Shown: positions 23,944-31,903 of the stretch, one piece after another
Layout of the letters: each line of letters begins with the position of its first letter
Position numbering within the stretch: position 1 is the first letter of the stretch
Assembly (NCBI GenBank): GCA_964610905.1
Contig: CAZSYT010000007.1
Coordinates: 1 to 64,000, forward strand
Reading direction: 5' to 3'
Origin: JAJZJT01 sp964610905
GTDB lineage: Bacteria > Actinomycetota > Acidimicrobiia > Acidimicrobiales > RAAP-2
DNA: 64,000 nt
The notes under the pieces: model-generated
What the model was told of the DNA's origin: nothing
The model's database searches: none
What the model saw: the letters and a program-made list of their open reading frames with translations, nothing else
Position numbers and translations under genes: made by a program

Positions 23944-24831
23944 ATGTCCGACGAGCGCGCCGTGCCGCCGAACCCTCCCACCCCCGGCTCATCGCTCCCC
24001 GACCCCGGCGTCCCCGATGCGCCCGAGCGGCTGCGCCGGCGGACCGTCCCCGCCGTGCGGGCCGCCAAGCGACGCGACGGGGCGGCACCCCTCGTCATGG
24101 TCACCGCCTACGACGCCCCCTCGGCCCGGATCGCCGACGCCGCCGGGGTCGACATCGTGCTGGTGGGGGACTCGGTGGCGAACAACGTGCTCGGCCACCC
24201 CGACACCCTCCACGTCGACGTGGACGACATGGTCCACCACGTCGCCGCCGTCGCGCGGGCCCGGCCCGAGGCCCTCGTCGTGGGCGACCTCCCCTGGCTC
24301 AGCTACCACCTCGACCCGGCGACCACCGTCCGCAACGGCGCCGCTCTCGTCCGGGCCGGTGCCGGCGCCGTCCCGCTCGAGGGGGGCCGGAGCCGCGTGC
24401 CGAGGATCGAAGCGCTGATCGGCGCCGAGATCCCGGTCATGGGCCACCTCGGGCTCACCCCCCAGTCGGTCCACGCCATGGGCGGCTACCGGGTCCAGGG
24501 CCGCACCGACGAGGCGGCCGAGTCACTGCTCGCCGACGCCGTCGCCCTCGTCGAGGCCGGCTGCTTCGCCGTCGTCCTCGAGGGCGTGCCGGCCTCGCTC
24601 GGCGCCGCCGTGACCGCCGCCCTCGAGGTGCCGACGATCGGGATCGGTGCGGGGCCGGAGTGCGACGGCCAGGTGCTCGTCTTCCACGACGTCCTCGGGT
24701 TCAACGATCGGGTGCCCCGCTTCGTCCGCACGTACGCCAACCTGGCCGCGGACGCCGTCGCCGCCCTCGAGGCCTACGTCGCCGACGTGCGCTCGGGAGC
24801 CTTCCCCTCCGAGGCCGAGAGCTACCGGTGA
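23944..24831 (+). CDS. panB: 3-methyl-2-oxobutanoate hydroxymethyltransferase (ketopantoate synthesis)
   Basis: PanB transfers a one-carbon unit from 5,10-methylene-tetrahydrofolate to 2-ketoisovalerate, the first committed step of pantothenate/CoA synthesis. The 295-residue protein has MVTAYDAPSARIADAAG, the metal-binding VGDSVANNVLGH and VVGDLPWLSYH, HLGLTPQSVHAMGGYRVQGR, catalytic-glutamate segment VVLEGVPASLG, IGIGAGPECDGQVLVFHD, and a typical C-terminus. Odd: the near-invariant lysine of the V-K-[IL]-E-G-G motif is proline (Pro144, CCG at 24373-24375), while Glu146 is kept. ATG 23944 has AAAGGAG seven bases upstream. No panC or panD is nearby. Confidence 0.94.
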   Translation: MSDERAVPPNPPTPGSSLPDPGVPDAPERLRRRTVPAVRAAKRRDGAAPLVMVTAYDAPSARIADAAGVDIVLVGDSVANNVLGHPDTLHVDVDDMVHHVAAVARARPEALVVGDLPWLSYHLDPATTVRNGAALVRAGAGAVPLEGGRSRVPRIEALIGAEIPVMGHLGLTPQSVHAMGGYRVQGRTDEAAESLLADAVALVEAGCFAVVLEGVPASLGAAVTAALEVPTIGIGAGPECDGQVLVFHDVLGFNDRVPRFVRTYANLAADAVAALEAYVADVRSGAFPSEAESYR

Positions 24832-24853
24832 CGCCGGTGGCCGGACGCCCCAG

Positions 24854-24916
24854 GCGGAGGGTCTCGCCTGAGGCAACGAATGCCGCTACGCGGAGGTCTT
24901 CGGCGAGCCGACGCGG
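24854..24916 (+). promoter_or_regulatory. Shared upstream element, copy B (before rpsF)
   Basis: This is the imperfect copy of the 23740-23808 element, with a 4-base deletion in the middle. The conserved blocks are the same and lie 28 bases before TAGCAT (24945-24950). The matching spacing argues for a functional promoter element rather than a random repeat. Confidence 0.55.
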
Positions 24917-24944
24917 CGCGTCGGAGCAAGGTCGTGCGACCCGC

Positions 24945-24950
24945 TAGCAT
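24945..24950 (+). promoter_or_regulatory. -10 hexamer for the rpsF operon
   Basis: TAGCAT is 127 bp before the rpsF GTG, placing the start of transcription near 24957 and giving a structured leader of about 120 bases. Confidence 0.45.
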
Positions 24951-24969
24951 GTCCCGGTCACGCCCGCCC

Positions 24970-25027
24970 GGGTGCCGGCACCACGGCACCGGCGGGCACC
25001 CGGTCCGACCTGCCCCACGTGGTGGGG
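24970..25027 (+). promoter_or_regulatory. Structured rpsF leader, candidate S6:S18 autoregulatory site
   Basis: Two stems can form: GGGTGCCGG (24970-24978) with CCGGCGGGCACCC (24989-25001, one bulged G), and CCCCAC-GTG-GTGGGG (25013-25027). Many bacteria have an S6:S18-binding hairpin just here. I cannot confirm the consensus, so the functional label is tentative. Confidence 0.35.
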
Positions 25028-25076
25028 CTCGGTCACCGAGCTGCTCGGTGGCCGGTCCAGAGGGAGGTGCGCCGCC

Positions 25077-25409
25077 GTGCGGCCGTACGAGACGATGGTC
25101 ATCTTCGACACCGCGGCCGACGACGCGTCGGTCAACGCCGCGCTCGACCGGGGCCTCGACGCCCTGCGGGCCAAGGGCGGGGTGGTGGGCGCGGTGAACC
25201 GGTGGGGCAGGCGCGCCTTCGCCTACGAGCTCAAGCACAAGCGCGAGGGCTACTACGTCGTCGTCGAGCTGACGGCGACGCCGGACGCCGTCGCCGACAT
25301 GGAGCGGGTCTTCGTCCTGGCCGACGAGGTCCTGCGCCACAAGGTCGTCCGCCTCCCCGACAAGGTGGCCGGGCGCCGGGCGGCGGCAGCGGCCGCAGGG
25401 GAGGGCTGA
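25077..25409 (+). CDS. rpsF: 30S ribosomal protein S6
   Basis: S6 binds 16S rRNA with S18 on the platform of the small subunit. The 110-residue protein starts VRPYETMVIFD, continues with VVGAVNRWGRRAFAYELKHKREGYYVVVEL and LRHKVVRLPDK, the conserved S6 features. Its C-terminus is an Ala/Arg-rich tail. GTG 25077 is chosen because GGGAGGT lies nine bases upstream and the family starts MRxYE. It is the first gene of the rpsF-ssb-rpsR-rplI operon. Confidence 0.96.
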   Translation: MRPYETMVIFDTAADDASVNAALDRGLDALRAKGGVVGAVNRWGRRAFAYELKHKREGYYVVVELTATPDAVADMERVFVLADEVLRHKVVRLPDKVAGRRAAAAAAGEG

Positions 25410-25412
25410 GCG

Positions 25413-25871
25413 ATGTCCAACGGCAACACGGTCACCTTGGTGGGCAACATCACCCGCGACCCCGAGCTGCGTTTCACCAACACGGGCCAGGCGACGGCGA
25501 GCTTCGGGCTCGCCGTCAACCGTCGCTGGCAGAACCGGCAGACCCAGGAGTGGGAGGAGGCGACGTCCTTCTTCGACGTCGTCTGCTGGCGCGAGATGGC
25601 CGAGAACGTCGCCGAGAGCCTCTCCCGGGGCGCACGCGTCATCGTCACCGGCCGCCTCGAGCAGCGCAGCTGGGAGACGCCCGAGGGGGACAAGCGCTCG
25701 AAGGTCGAGGTCGTCGCCGACGAGATCGGCCCGAGCATCCGCTGGGCCACCGCCCAGGTGACGAAGAACGAGCGGCGGACGCCGGCCGAGGGCGGCGGCG
25801 GCCGCGGCGCCGGGAGCGGCGGGGGAGCGAGCAGCTCCGGTGGGTACGGGTACAGCGAGGAGCCCTTCTAG
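25413..25871 (+). CDS. ssb: Single-stranded DNA-binding protein
   Basis: SSB coats single-stranded DNA in replication and repair. The 152-residue product has a standard OB fold (NTVTLVGNITRDPELRFTNTGQATASFGLAVNRRW, SFFDVVCWREMAENVAESLSRGARVIVTGRLEQRSWE) up to about residue 112, a Gly/Ser-rich flexible linker, and the acidic tip SEEPF. This is a shortened version of the usual DDDIPF protein-interaction tail. It starts three bases after rpsF in the conserved S6-SSB-S18-L9 order. Confidence 0.96.
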   Translation: MSNGNTVTLVGNITRDPELRFTNTGQATASFGLAVNRRWQNRQTQEWEEATSFFDVVCWREMAENVAESLSRGARVIVTGRLEQRSWETPEGDKRSKVEVVADEIGPSIRWATAQVTKNERRTPAEGGGGRGAGSGGGASSSGGYGYSEEPF

Positions 25872-25873
25872 CG

Positions 25874-26326
25874 ATGGCACGCAGCAACGACCGGGGCGGC
25901 AGCAGCCGCCGAACAGCGAAGGACAGCGCACGCAGGGTCAAGAAGAAGCCGTGCGCACTGTGCAAGGACCACGTCGAGTGGGTCGACTACAAGGACGTCG
26001 CGCTCCTGCGGAAGTTCATGAGCGACCGGGGCAAGATCCGGGCGCGACGGGTGTCGGGGAACTGCGCCCAGCACCAGCGCGACGTGGCGCTCGCCATCAA
26101 GACGGCGCGTGAGCTCGTGCTCCTGCCGTACACGCAACGGACGACGACCGAGCGGCCGGGCGGCCGGGGCGGTCGTGGCGGCGGCCGCGAGGGTGGTCCG
26201 GGGGGGCGTCGGGGGCGCCAGGAGGGCGGCGAGGAGCGCGGCCCGGCCCGGGAGGCCGTCACCCCCGCAGCTCCCGGGCCAGGGGCCGGCGAGGTGGCGG
26301 ACGTCGTGGCACGCGAGGAGGCCTGA
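25874..26326 (+). CDS. rpsR: 30S ribosomal protein S18 with Gly/Arg-rich C-terminal extension
   Basis: Residues 1-85 are S18: KKPCALCKDHVEWVDYKDVALLRKFMSDRGKIRARRVSGNCAQHQRDVALAIKTARELVLLPY. The CXXC and the later NCAQH cysteine make it the zinc-binding (C+) form. Unusually, about 65 further residues follow. They start with a Gly/Arg-rich RGG-like stretch (RPGGRGGRGGGREGGPGGRRGR), then an acidic/Ala/Pro segment; S18 normally ends near residue 80. The extension is in frame to the stop just before rplI. ATG 25874 is two bases after the ssb stop. Confidence 0.94.
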   Translation: MARSNDRGGSSRRTAKDSARRVKKKPCALCKDHVEWVDYKDVALLRKFMSDRGKIRARRVSGNCAQHQRDVALAIKTARELVLLPYTQRTTTERPGGRGGRGGGREGGPGGRRGRQEGGEERGPAREAVTPAAPGPGAGEVADVVAREEA

Positions 26327-26327
26327 G

Positions 26328-26780
26328 ATGCGAGTGGTGCTGCGCACGGACATCACGGGCGTGGGCAAGCGGGGCGACATCATCGACGTCGCCGGCGGCT
26401 ACGCCCGTAACCACCTGCTCCCTTCCGGACGCGCCATGGTGGCGACCCCCGGCGTCGAGTCCCAGGCAGCGGCCATGCGCCGTTCCCGCGACCTGCGTGA
26501 CGCCCGCGAGCGCGAAGCCGCCCAGACGGTCGCCCGGACGCTCGTCGGCCACCCCGTCGTCGTGCCGGCCCGGGCCAGCGCGGCCGGCCGTCTGTTCGGC
26601 TCGGTGTCGGCCGCCGACGTGGTGCGCCACGTCGAGGCCCAGACCGGGGCGGTCATCGACCGCAGGGCGCTGGACCTCCACGAGCCCATCAAGGAGCTGG
26701 GCCAGCACCAGGTCCGGGTCGAGCTCCACGACGACGTGGTCTTCGAGCTCACCGTCGACGTGGTGACGGCCGAGGGCTGA
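26328..26780 (+). CDS. rplI: 50S ribosomal protein L9
   Basis: L9 is a two-domain, dumbbell-shaped protein at the base of the L1 stalk. The 150-residue product has the N-domain MRVVLRTDITGVGKRGDIIDVAGGYARNHLLPSGRA, the long connecting helix (residues ~45-75, charged and Ala-rich), and the C-domain LFGSVSAADVVRHVEAQTGAVIDRRALDLHEPIKELGQHQVRVELHDDV. Its length matches the family. It begins one base after the rpsR stop and ends the operon. Confidence 0.96.
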   Translation: MRVVLRTDITGVGKRGDIIDVAGGYARNHLLPSGRAMVATPGVESQAAAMRRSRDLRDAREREAAQTVARTLVGHPVVVPARASAAGRLFGSVSAADVVRHVEAQTGAVIDRRALDLHEPIKELGQHQVRVELHDDVVFELTVDVVTAEG

Positions 26781-27131
26781 GCACCCGAGGAGCCACGACC
26801 GACCCGCCCACCGGGCAGGAGCGCGTCGGTCCTCACCGGTCTCAGCTGTCCCCATCTCGTCGCCAAGCGGTCCTGCTCCGCGTCGTCGCGGGACGCGCCG
26901 CCCGGCCCGGCGGGCCAGCCCATCCGGCCCGGCGGGCATCCCCCGCTCCGTCACAGCCGCGCGGGATGCTGACGGGCAACGCGGACGTCGTGCCCGGGGT
27001 GTCGAGGGCCGTGCCCCCTCCGTCCCCAGGGCGACCCCGTCCGTCCCCGCGAAACCCACAGGGATCCACGGGGAAATCCCCAGGTTGTCCCGTCGCACGT
27101 CACCAGGCTCGTAGGAGAAGGTGGAGGCATC
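26781..27131. other. rplI-dnaB intergenic region
   Basis: This 351-bp stretch has no supported gene. It contains GGGGAAATCCCC near 27077-27088 and ends with a good ribosome-binding site (GGAGAAGGTGGAGG) for dnaB. No convincing -35/-10 pair was found, although a dnaB promoter should lie here. Confidence 0.45.
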
Positions 27132-28520
27132 ATGGTCCAGGCCTTCGACGACACCCGCCCACGCCGCCTGCTCGCACCGGCAGCGGAGCGGGGCGCTCCC
27201 ACGGGGGGCCGCGTGCCGCCGCACAACCTCGAGGCCGAGGAGTCGCTCCTCGGGGCCATGCTCCTGTCCCGTGACGCCATCGCCGCTGCCATGGAGCACT
27301 GCACGGCCGAGGACTTCTACCGCCAGTCCCACGGCCACATCTTCACGGCGATCACCTCCCTGTTCAGCCAGGGGGAGCCGGCCGACTGGGTGACGGTCAC
27401 CGAGGAGCTCCGCCGCCGCGACCTGCTCGAGGAGATCGGCGACCCCTCGGTGTTCGTGTCGCTCCAGGCCAACACCCCCTCGATCGGCAACGCCGAGCAC
27501 TACGCCGTGATCGTCGAGGAGCTGGCCTTGCTGCGACGCCTCGTCGCCGTGGCCGGGGAGATCACCGAGCTCGGTTACAGCGCCCCGCCCGACGTGGCCG
27601 ACGTCCTCGACCGCGCCGAGAGCCTCGTCTTCGACGTGGCCCAGCGCCGCGTCGTCGACTCGCTGACGCCCCTGCGCGACCTGCTCGGGCAGAGCCTCGA
27701 CCACCTCGAGCAGCTCTTCAACCGCGGCGAGGCGATCACCGGACTGGCCACCGGCTACGTCGACCTCGACGAGCAGCTGTCGGGCCTCCAGCCGTCCAAC
27801 CTCCTCGTGGTCGGGGCGCGGCCCGCCATGGGCAAGACCTCGTTCGCCCTCGGCATGGTCGCCCACGCCGGCATCCGCCTGCGCCAGCCCGTCCTGCTCT
27901 TCTCCCTCGAGATGAGCCACCTCGAGCTGACCCAGCGGCTGCTGTGCGCCGAGGCGCGGGTCGACGCCACGCGCATGCGCACCGGGAGGCTCAACGACGC
28001 CGACTGGACGAAGATCGGCCACGCCATCAGCCGGATGAGCGAGGCCCCGATCTTCATCGACGACAACCCGAACCTGACGGTGATGGACATCAGGGCGCGG
28101 GCTCGGCGGTTGAAGAGCCGCGAGGGGCTCGGGCTGGTCGTGGTCGACTACCTCCAGCTCATGACCGGTCGCCACGGCGCCGAGAACCGCCAGGTCGAGG
28201 TGTCCGAGATCAGCCGAGGCCTGAAGATCCTCGCTCGCGAGCTCGAGGTCCCCGTCGTCGCGCTCTCACAGCTGTCGCGGGGCCTCGAGATGCGCCAGGA
28301 CAAGCGCCCGATGCTCGCCGACCTGCGCGAGTCGGGCTCCATCGAGCAGGACAGCGACGTCGTGCTCTTCATCTACCGCGACGAGGTCTACAACCCCGAC
28401 TCGATCGACACGCAGGGTACCGCCGAGGTGCTCGTGGCAAAGCACCGCAACGGGCCCACGGGGTCGGTCCGGCTGGCCTTCATCGGCAACCACGCCCGCT
28501 TCGACAACATGGCCCGCTGA
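27132..28520 (+). CDS. dnaB: Replicative DNA helicase DnaB
   Basis: DnaB is the hexameric 5'-3' helicase at the replication fork. The 462-residue protein has the N-terminal primase-interacting domain (VPPHNLEAEESLLGAMLLSRDAI ... DFYRQSHGHIFTAI), then the RecA-like core: GARPAMGKTSFALGM (Walker A, about residue 233), LLFSLEMSHLELTQRLLCAEARV, LVVVDYLQLMTG (Walker B), LSRGLEMRQDKRPMLADLRESGSIEQDSDVVLFIYRD and VLVAKHRNGPTGSVRLAF. No intein interrupts it, unlike in several mycobacteria. ATG 27132 follows GGTGGAGG. Confidence 0.97.
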   Translation: MVQAFDDTRPRRLLAPAAERGAPTGGRVPPHNLEAEESLLGAMLLSRDAIAAAMEHCTAEDFYRQSHGHIFTAITSLFSQGEPADWVTVTEELRRRDLLEEIGDPSVFVSLQANTPSIGNAEHYAVIVEELALLRRLVAVAGEITELGYSAPPDVADVLDRAESLVFDVAQRRVVDSLTPLRDLLGQSLDHLEQLFNRGEAITGLATGYVDLDEQLSGLQPSNLLVVGARPAMGKTSFALGMVAHAGIRLRQPVLLFSLEMSHLELTQRLLCAEARVDATRMRTGRLNDADWTKIGHAISRMSEAPIFIDDNPNLTVMDIRARARRLKSREGLGLVVVDYLQLMTGRHGAENRQVEVSEISRGLKILARELEVPVVALSQLSRGLEMRQDKRPMLADLRESGSIEQDSDVVLFIYRDEVYNPDSIDTQGTAEVLVAKHRNGPTGSVRLAFIGNHARFDNMAR

Positions 28521-28581
28521 CCCCGGGCCCGGAGCAGCTCGGCGAGCGACCGAGGTGCGACGGCGAGGCCGCCGGCGCAGT

Positions 28582-28619
28582 CGGCACTGCCGCCTTCGCC
28601 CGGCACTGCCGCCCTCGCC
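28582..28619. repeat. 19-bp tandem repeat, two copies
   Basis: CGGCACTGCCGCCTTCGCC is followed at once by CGGCACTGCCGCCCTCGCC (one mismatch) and a truncated third start, CGGCACGCCGC. It lies in the 184-bp gap after dnaB, which otherwise shows nothing recognisable. Confidence 0.85.
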
Positions 28620-28704
28620 CGGCACGCCGCGACGAAGGGTCACCGCTCGGCCGGGCCTGCCGGCACCGGGCGCCCCGGCCACGAGCGACGGGCAGTGGGC
28701 CGGC

Positions 28705-28917
28705 CTAGTGGTGCTCGTCGACCTCGTCGACGTAGTGCCAGTCGACCATGCCGTAGCGCTCCACGACGACCGGTCCCCCGTTCGACGTGGACAGCTCGCG
28801 GGCCCGGACGATGGCCGCCTCGTCGCCGGTGAAGTCGCCCGTCTCGACCTCGTCCCCACCGGGGCGGGCGAAGCGGTAGCGCCAGGTCTTTCCGGAGGAC
28901 GACGGGGGCTCGGTCAT
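28705..28917 (-). CDS. Small conserved-looking protein, 70 residues, function unknown
   Basis: The predicted product begins MTEPPSSSGKTWRYRFARPGGDEVETG and ends YGMVDWHYVDEVDEHH. It is a compact, mixed-charge, cytoplasmic-looking protein with balanced composition, unlike the Arg/Pro-rich shadow frames around it. A TATCGT hexamer (28924-28929) lies six bases before the ATG, the same leaderless layout as several other genes here, which supports its reality. I do not recognise a family. Confidence 0.65.
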   Translation of the reverse strand: MTEPPSSSGKTWRYRFARPGGDEVETGDFTGDEAAIVRARELSTSNGGPVVVERYGMVDWHYVDEVDEHH

Positions 28918-28923
28918 GGCCCG

Positions 28924-28929
28924 ACGATA
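28924..28929 (-). promoter_or_regulatory. -10 hexamer of the 70-residue gene, probably leaderless
   Basis: On the minus strand TATCGT is followed by six bases and ATG. There is no ribosome-binding site. Confidence 0.5.
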
Positions 28930-29418
28930 GGACACGATCGCGCGCCCCGGGCGTCGACCCGGCGGCGCACCTTCCGTCGACCCCGCGCCCCAGCGAGCGC
29001 ACGCCGTCCTTCGGGTCGCTGAGGGCCCCGGCGGGCCCGCGACGGGCCCGACCGGTCGGGCCGCGGGAGCAGCCGCTCGACGACGCGTCGGTGGACGGGC
29101 GAGGCTCCGCGGTCCCCGACGGGGAGCCCGCTGGCGCGCACGAGCCGTGCCCGTGCCGCGGAGGGGGGCGGAGGCGGAGGTCCGTGCTCCGTGTGCTGCG
29201 TCGAGGGCGTCCGAGGTCGAGGACGGGGCCGCAGAGCCGAGCGGTGACCCGCTCCTCCGCGGGGCCGACCGGGCTCCCCACGGCGTGGGCCCGCCGCCGA
29301 TCCGGGGATCGTCGGTCACCTGGCACCCGGGGCTGGCGCCGACCACGGCCCGACGGCCGGCGCTCGCCCGCTCGTGGCCTGCTCGCCGGCGCCGGTGCGA
29401 CGCGCGATCCTCGCGGGC
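28930..29418. other. Gene-poor stretch between the 70-residue gene and the NYN gene
   Basis: About 490 bp where every open frame is Arg/Pro/Ser-rich and without motif. I see nothing assignable apart from the probable promoter of the NYN-domain gene at its right end. Confidence 0.45.
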
Positions 29419-29856
29419 GTGCTCGTGATCGACGCGGCCAACGTCATCGGCTCCCGACCGACCGGCTGGTGGCGGGACCGGGCCGGCGCGGCGCGCCGCT
29501 TCGTCGAGCAGCTGCGCGAGGCCGCCAGGCACGGGGAGCTCCCCCTGCCGGCCGTGGTCGTCCTCGAAGGTGACGCCCGCTCGGGCGTCGCGGAGGCGGA
29601 CGTCGACGGCGTGCGAGTCGTCCACGCCGCCTGCAGCGGCGACGACACGCTGGTGGCGCAGGTCCCGACGGCGGCCGCCGGCGTCGTCCTCGTCACCGCC
29701 GACCGCGGTCTCCGCGAGCGTGCCCGCGAGCTCGGAGCCGAGACCGTCGGCCCCAGCTGGCTCTACGACCGTCTCGGGGCGTCCCGGCACCACGGGGACG
29801 ACCGGGACGCCGAGCCGGGGCGAGGCCCGTCGTCGCCGGGGCCGGTGCGCCCCTGA
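29419..29856 (+). CDS. NYN-domain (PIN-like) protein, possible RNase
   Basis: The product begins VLVIDAANVIGSRPTGWWRDRAGAARRFVEQL, then AVVVLEGDARSG, VVHAACSGDDTLVAQV and GVVLVTADRGLRERARELGAETVGPSWLYDRL. Conserved acidic residues (D in VIDAANV, the DD of SGDDT, D in TADRG) match the PIN/NYN nuclease fold used on RNA. The 145-residue length fits a single domain. GTG 29419 is chosen over an earlier in-frame GTG at 29374 because the fold begins there and GATCCT stands seven bases upstream. No partner gene is adjacent; it converges on the lipoprotein gene. Confidence 0.75.
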   Translation: MLVIDAANVIGSRPTGWWRDRAGAARRFVEQLREAARHGELPLPAVVVLEGDARSGVAEADVDGVRVVHAACSGDDTLVAQVPTAAAGVVLVTADRGLRERARELGAETVGPSWLYDRLGASRHHGDDRDAEPGRGPSSPGPVRP

Positions 29857-29888
29857 CCGAACGGGCTGCGCAGCCTCGGGGCCACCCC

Positions 29889-31751
29889 TCAGGTGACCGG
29901 TACCGTCACCCGAGCCCCGGAGACCGTCACCCGGAAGGTCCCGTTGGAGGCCCGGAAGAGCGGCGCCGTGCTTCCCGTCAGCTGGAGCTCGATCGTGTGC
30001 CCGGCAGCGAACGTGTAGTCGTTCGGGGTGAGGGCGAACGACATCTCGGTGGTGGCGGCGGCGGTCGTCGGCGTGCCCGCTGCCTGGTCGACGGAGGGTC
30101 GGTAGACGTTGACGGAGACCAGCTGGCGGGAGCCGTCGGGGGCGACGTCCCACAACCGGCCGACCAGCTCGGGGTAGTCGCCGACCACGTGAAGGGTGGC
30201 GGTGACGGTCGCCGATCCGAGCAGGGTGCGCGGGTGCGCGCCGACGGCCACCCGGTAGGTGGCCGTGCCGGGAGCTGTGCCAGGCGGCAGCTCGTGGCAG
30301 AACGCCTTGCCGGCGTACGCGGGGTTCAGCTGGGCGGCGGTGGCGGCCGAGCCGCCCGTGGACGTGACGACCTGGTCGTCGGGCCCCGAGAGGACGAGGG
30401 AGCCGTGCTGGAGGGCGGCGAGCGAGGTTCCCGCAGCGGTCGTCGTCTCGGGGCCGGTGCACGACGTCGGCGAGACGACCACCCCGGTCTCCGGCCGGGT
30501 GTGGCGCCGGAGCACCGCGTCGAGGAACGCGATGCCGCGCGCGTTCTCGGCGGCGGTGACGGCCGGCTGGTTGGCTGCCCACCCGTGGCCGACGTCGGCG
30601 AGGAGGAGCAGCAGCGGGGTCGAGTCGTGCGCGGCCTCGACCCGGGCCGCGTAGTGCAGCGCCTCGGACGCAGGGAACAGGGTGTCGTTCCAGCCGTTCA
30701 GGATGACGGTCGGTGCCGGCCCGCCCGGCGGAAGGGGAATGCCGATGGCCGACTTGTAGTTCTGGACCTCGCGGAGGGCGGCCGTGTCGGTGGCGGTGGC
30801 CGGCTCACCGGCGACCAGCGCGTGCTCCCAGGTGGTCAGGTCGCTGCGGGGGTCGACGCCGGGGGGTGACAGGTAGCCGGCGGTGGTCACGCCGTAGAGG
30901 AGGGTGTCCCAGCTGAGCTTGGGGACGCCCATCGGCGAGACGTCGGCCGACGCCGGGGTCGTCGCCGTCGCCGACAGGTGCCCGTTGGGGACCAGGGCGT
31001 CGGCCAGGTCGTCCCACGCCCACTGGGCGAAGACCGCGCCCACCGACATGGGGACGTGGTGGACGGGGCTCACCCACGGCACGAGGGACCCGTCGGTGAG
31101 GCGCACACGGTCCTTCAGCACGGCCAGCTCGAGGGACTGCCCGCCGCCGTAGGAGAGGCCGGCGACGGCGATGCTCGGCCGGACGAGCCCTTCGTCGACA
31201 AGCTCGCCGGCCAGGTACTGGGTGTCACGGATCTCGTAGCGCTGGTCGGCGAGCTGGATCCACCCGTTGGCGCACGCCGGCGTGCCGGCCCGTGACGCCG
31301 CCGAGCCGCACGAGTTGCCGAAGCCACGCGCCGTGTAGGTGAGCACCGCCCAGCCGTTCGAGGCGAGCGCCACGTTGTTCTCCGCTCCCGGCGTGGTGTC
31401 GGCGTGGTCGACCTCGAACGCCGTCTTGGACTGCCCGAGGCCGTGGAGCAGGACGATGAGCGGGAAGGGGCCGCGACCGGTGGGTGGCAGGGTCACGTCG
31501 GCGTCGAGGGGCACCCCGTCGAAGCTCGGCACGCGGCGGCTCCCGCCGCCCGGGCAGAAGCGGACGCCGTAGCGGGGCGTGCACGTGAGGAGGCCGAAGG
31601 GGTGGGGCACGGTCGGTGGCGGTGGCTCGGCGGCCGCAGGTGCGGCGGCACGGCCGGACGCCGAGGAGCAGGCCGCGAGCAGGGAGGCCGCCAGGCTCAG
31701 GCCCATCGCCAGCGCGCCGACGCGCCGAAGCCGTCCGAGTGGTCGTCCCAT
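29889..31751 (-). CDS. Secreted lipoprotein with CocE/X-Pro-dipeptidyl-peptidase-type alpha/beta hydrolase
   Basis: The 620-residue protein starts with a lipoprotein signal (LGLSLAASLLAACSS-type lipobox LLAAC near residue 25). The hydrolase core has LIVLLHGLGQSKTAFE, the nucleophile elbow GLSYGGG, an Asp in NGWNDTLFPA and a His in DVGHGWAANQ, forming a likely Ser-Asp-His triad. The C-terminal ~200 residues form a beta-sandwich (AGHTIELQLTGSTAPLFRASNG) as in the S15/CocE family. It is probably an envelope-anchored esterase or peptidase; the substrate is unknown. ATG 31751 has GGAGGAGGA seven bases upstream. The 152-bp gap before it contains no gene. Confidence 0.88.
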   Translation of the reverse strand: MGRPLGRLRRVGALAMGLSLAASLLAACSSASGRAAAPAAAEPPPPTVPHPFGLLTCTPRYGVRFCPGGGSRRVPSFDGVPLDADVTLPPTGRGPFPLIVLLHGLGQSKTAFEVDHADTTPGAENNVALASNGWAVLTYTARGFGNSCGSAASRAGTPACANGWIQLADQRYEIRDTQYLAGELVDEGLVRPSIAVAGLSYGGGQSLELAVLKDRVRLTDGSLVPWVSPVHHVPMSVGAVFAQWAWDDLADALVPNGHLSATATTPASADVSPMGVPKLSWDTLLYGVTTAGYLSPPGVDPRSDLTTWEHALVAGEPATATDTAALREVQNYKSAIGIPLPPGGPAPTVILNGWNDTLFPASEALHYAARVEAAHDSTPLLLLLADVGHGWAANQPAVTAAENARGIAFLDAVLRRHTRPETGVVVSPTSCTGPETTTAAGTSLAALQHGSLVLSGPDDQVVTSTGGSAATAAQLNPAYAGKAFCHELPPGTAPGTATYRVAVGAHPRTLLGSATVTATLHVVGDYPELVGRLWDVAPDGSRQLVSVNVYRPSVDQAAGTPTTAAATTEMSFALTPNDYTFAAGHTIELQLTGSTAPLFRASNGTFRVTVSGARVTVPVT

Positions 31752-31903
31752 GCCGCTTCCTCCTCCCGCTCCGGTCCGCGGATGCCAGGCCGACCTCCAC
31801 GTCGCCGCCCGGCTCGGCAACCTTACGCACGAGCGGCCGGCGGGCGGGGGACGCCGGTCGCCGTCGCGTCGCTTGCTCGACGGGCGGGGTCGCCGGTGGA
31901 GGC

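Noticed and set aside
23345..24088. Minus-strand open frame between DUF5318 and panB as a gene
   Set aside because: Arg/Pro/Gly-rich translation without motif or ribosome-binding site, overlapping the panB start and the shared promoter element.
25013..25027. CCCCACGTGGTGGGG as a parS or E-box-like operator
   Set aside because: It does not match the parS arms; it fits better as a small hairpin in the rpsF leader.
28640..29326. Frames on both strands between dnaB and the NYN gene as additional proteins
   Set aside because: Apart from the 70-residue minus-strand gene, they are low-complexity Arg/Pro/Ser sequences with no supporting signals.
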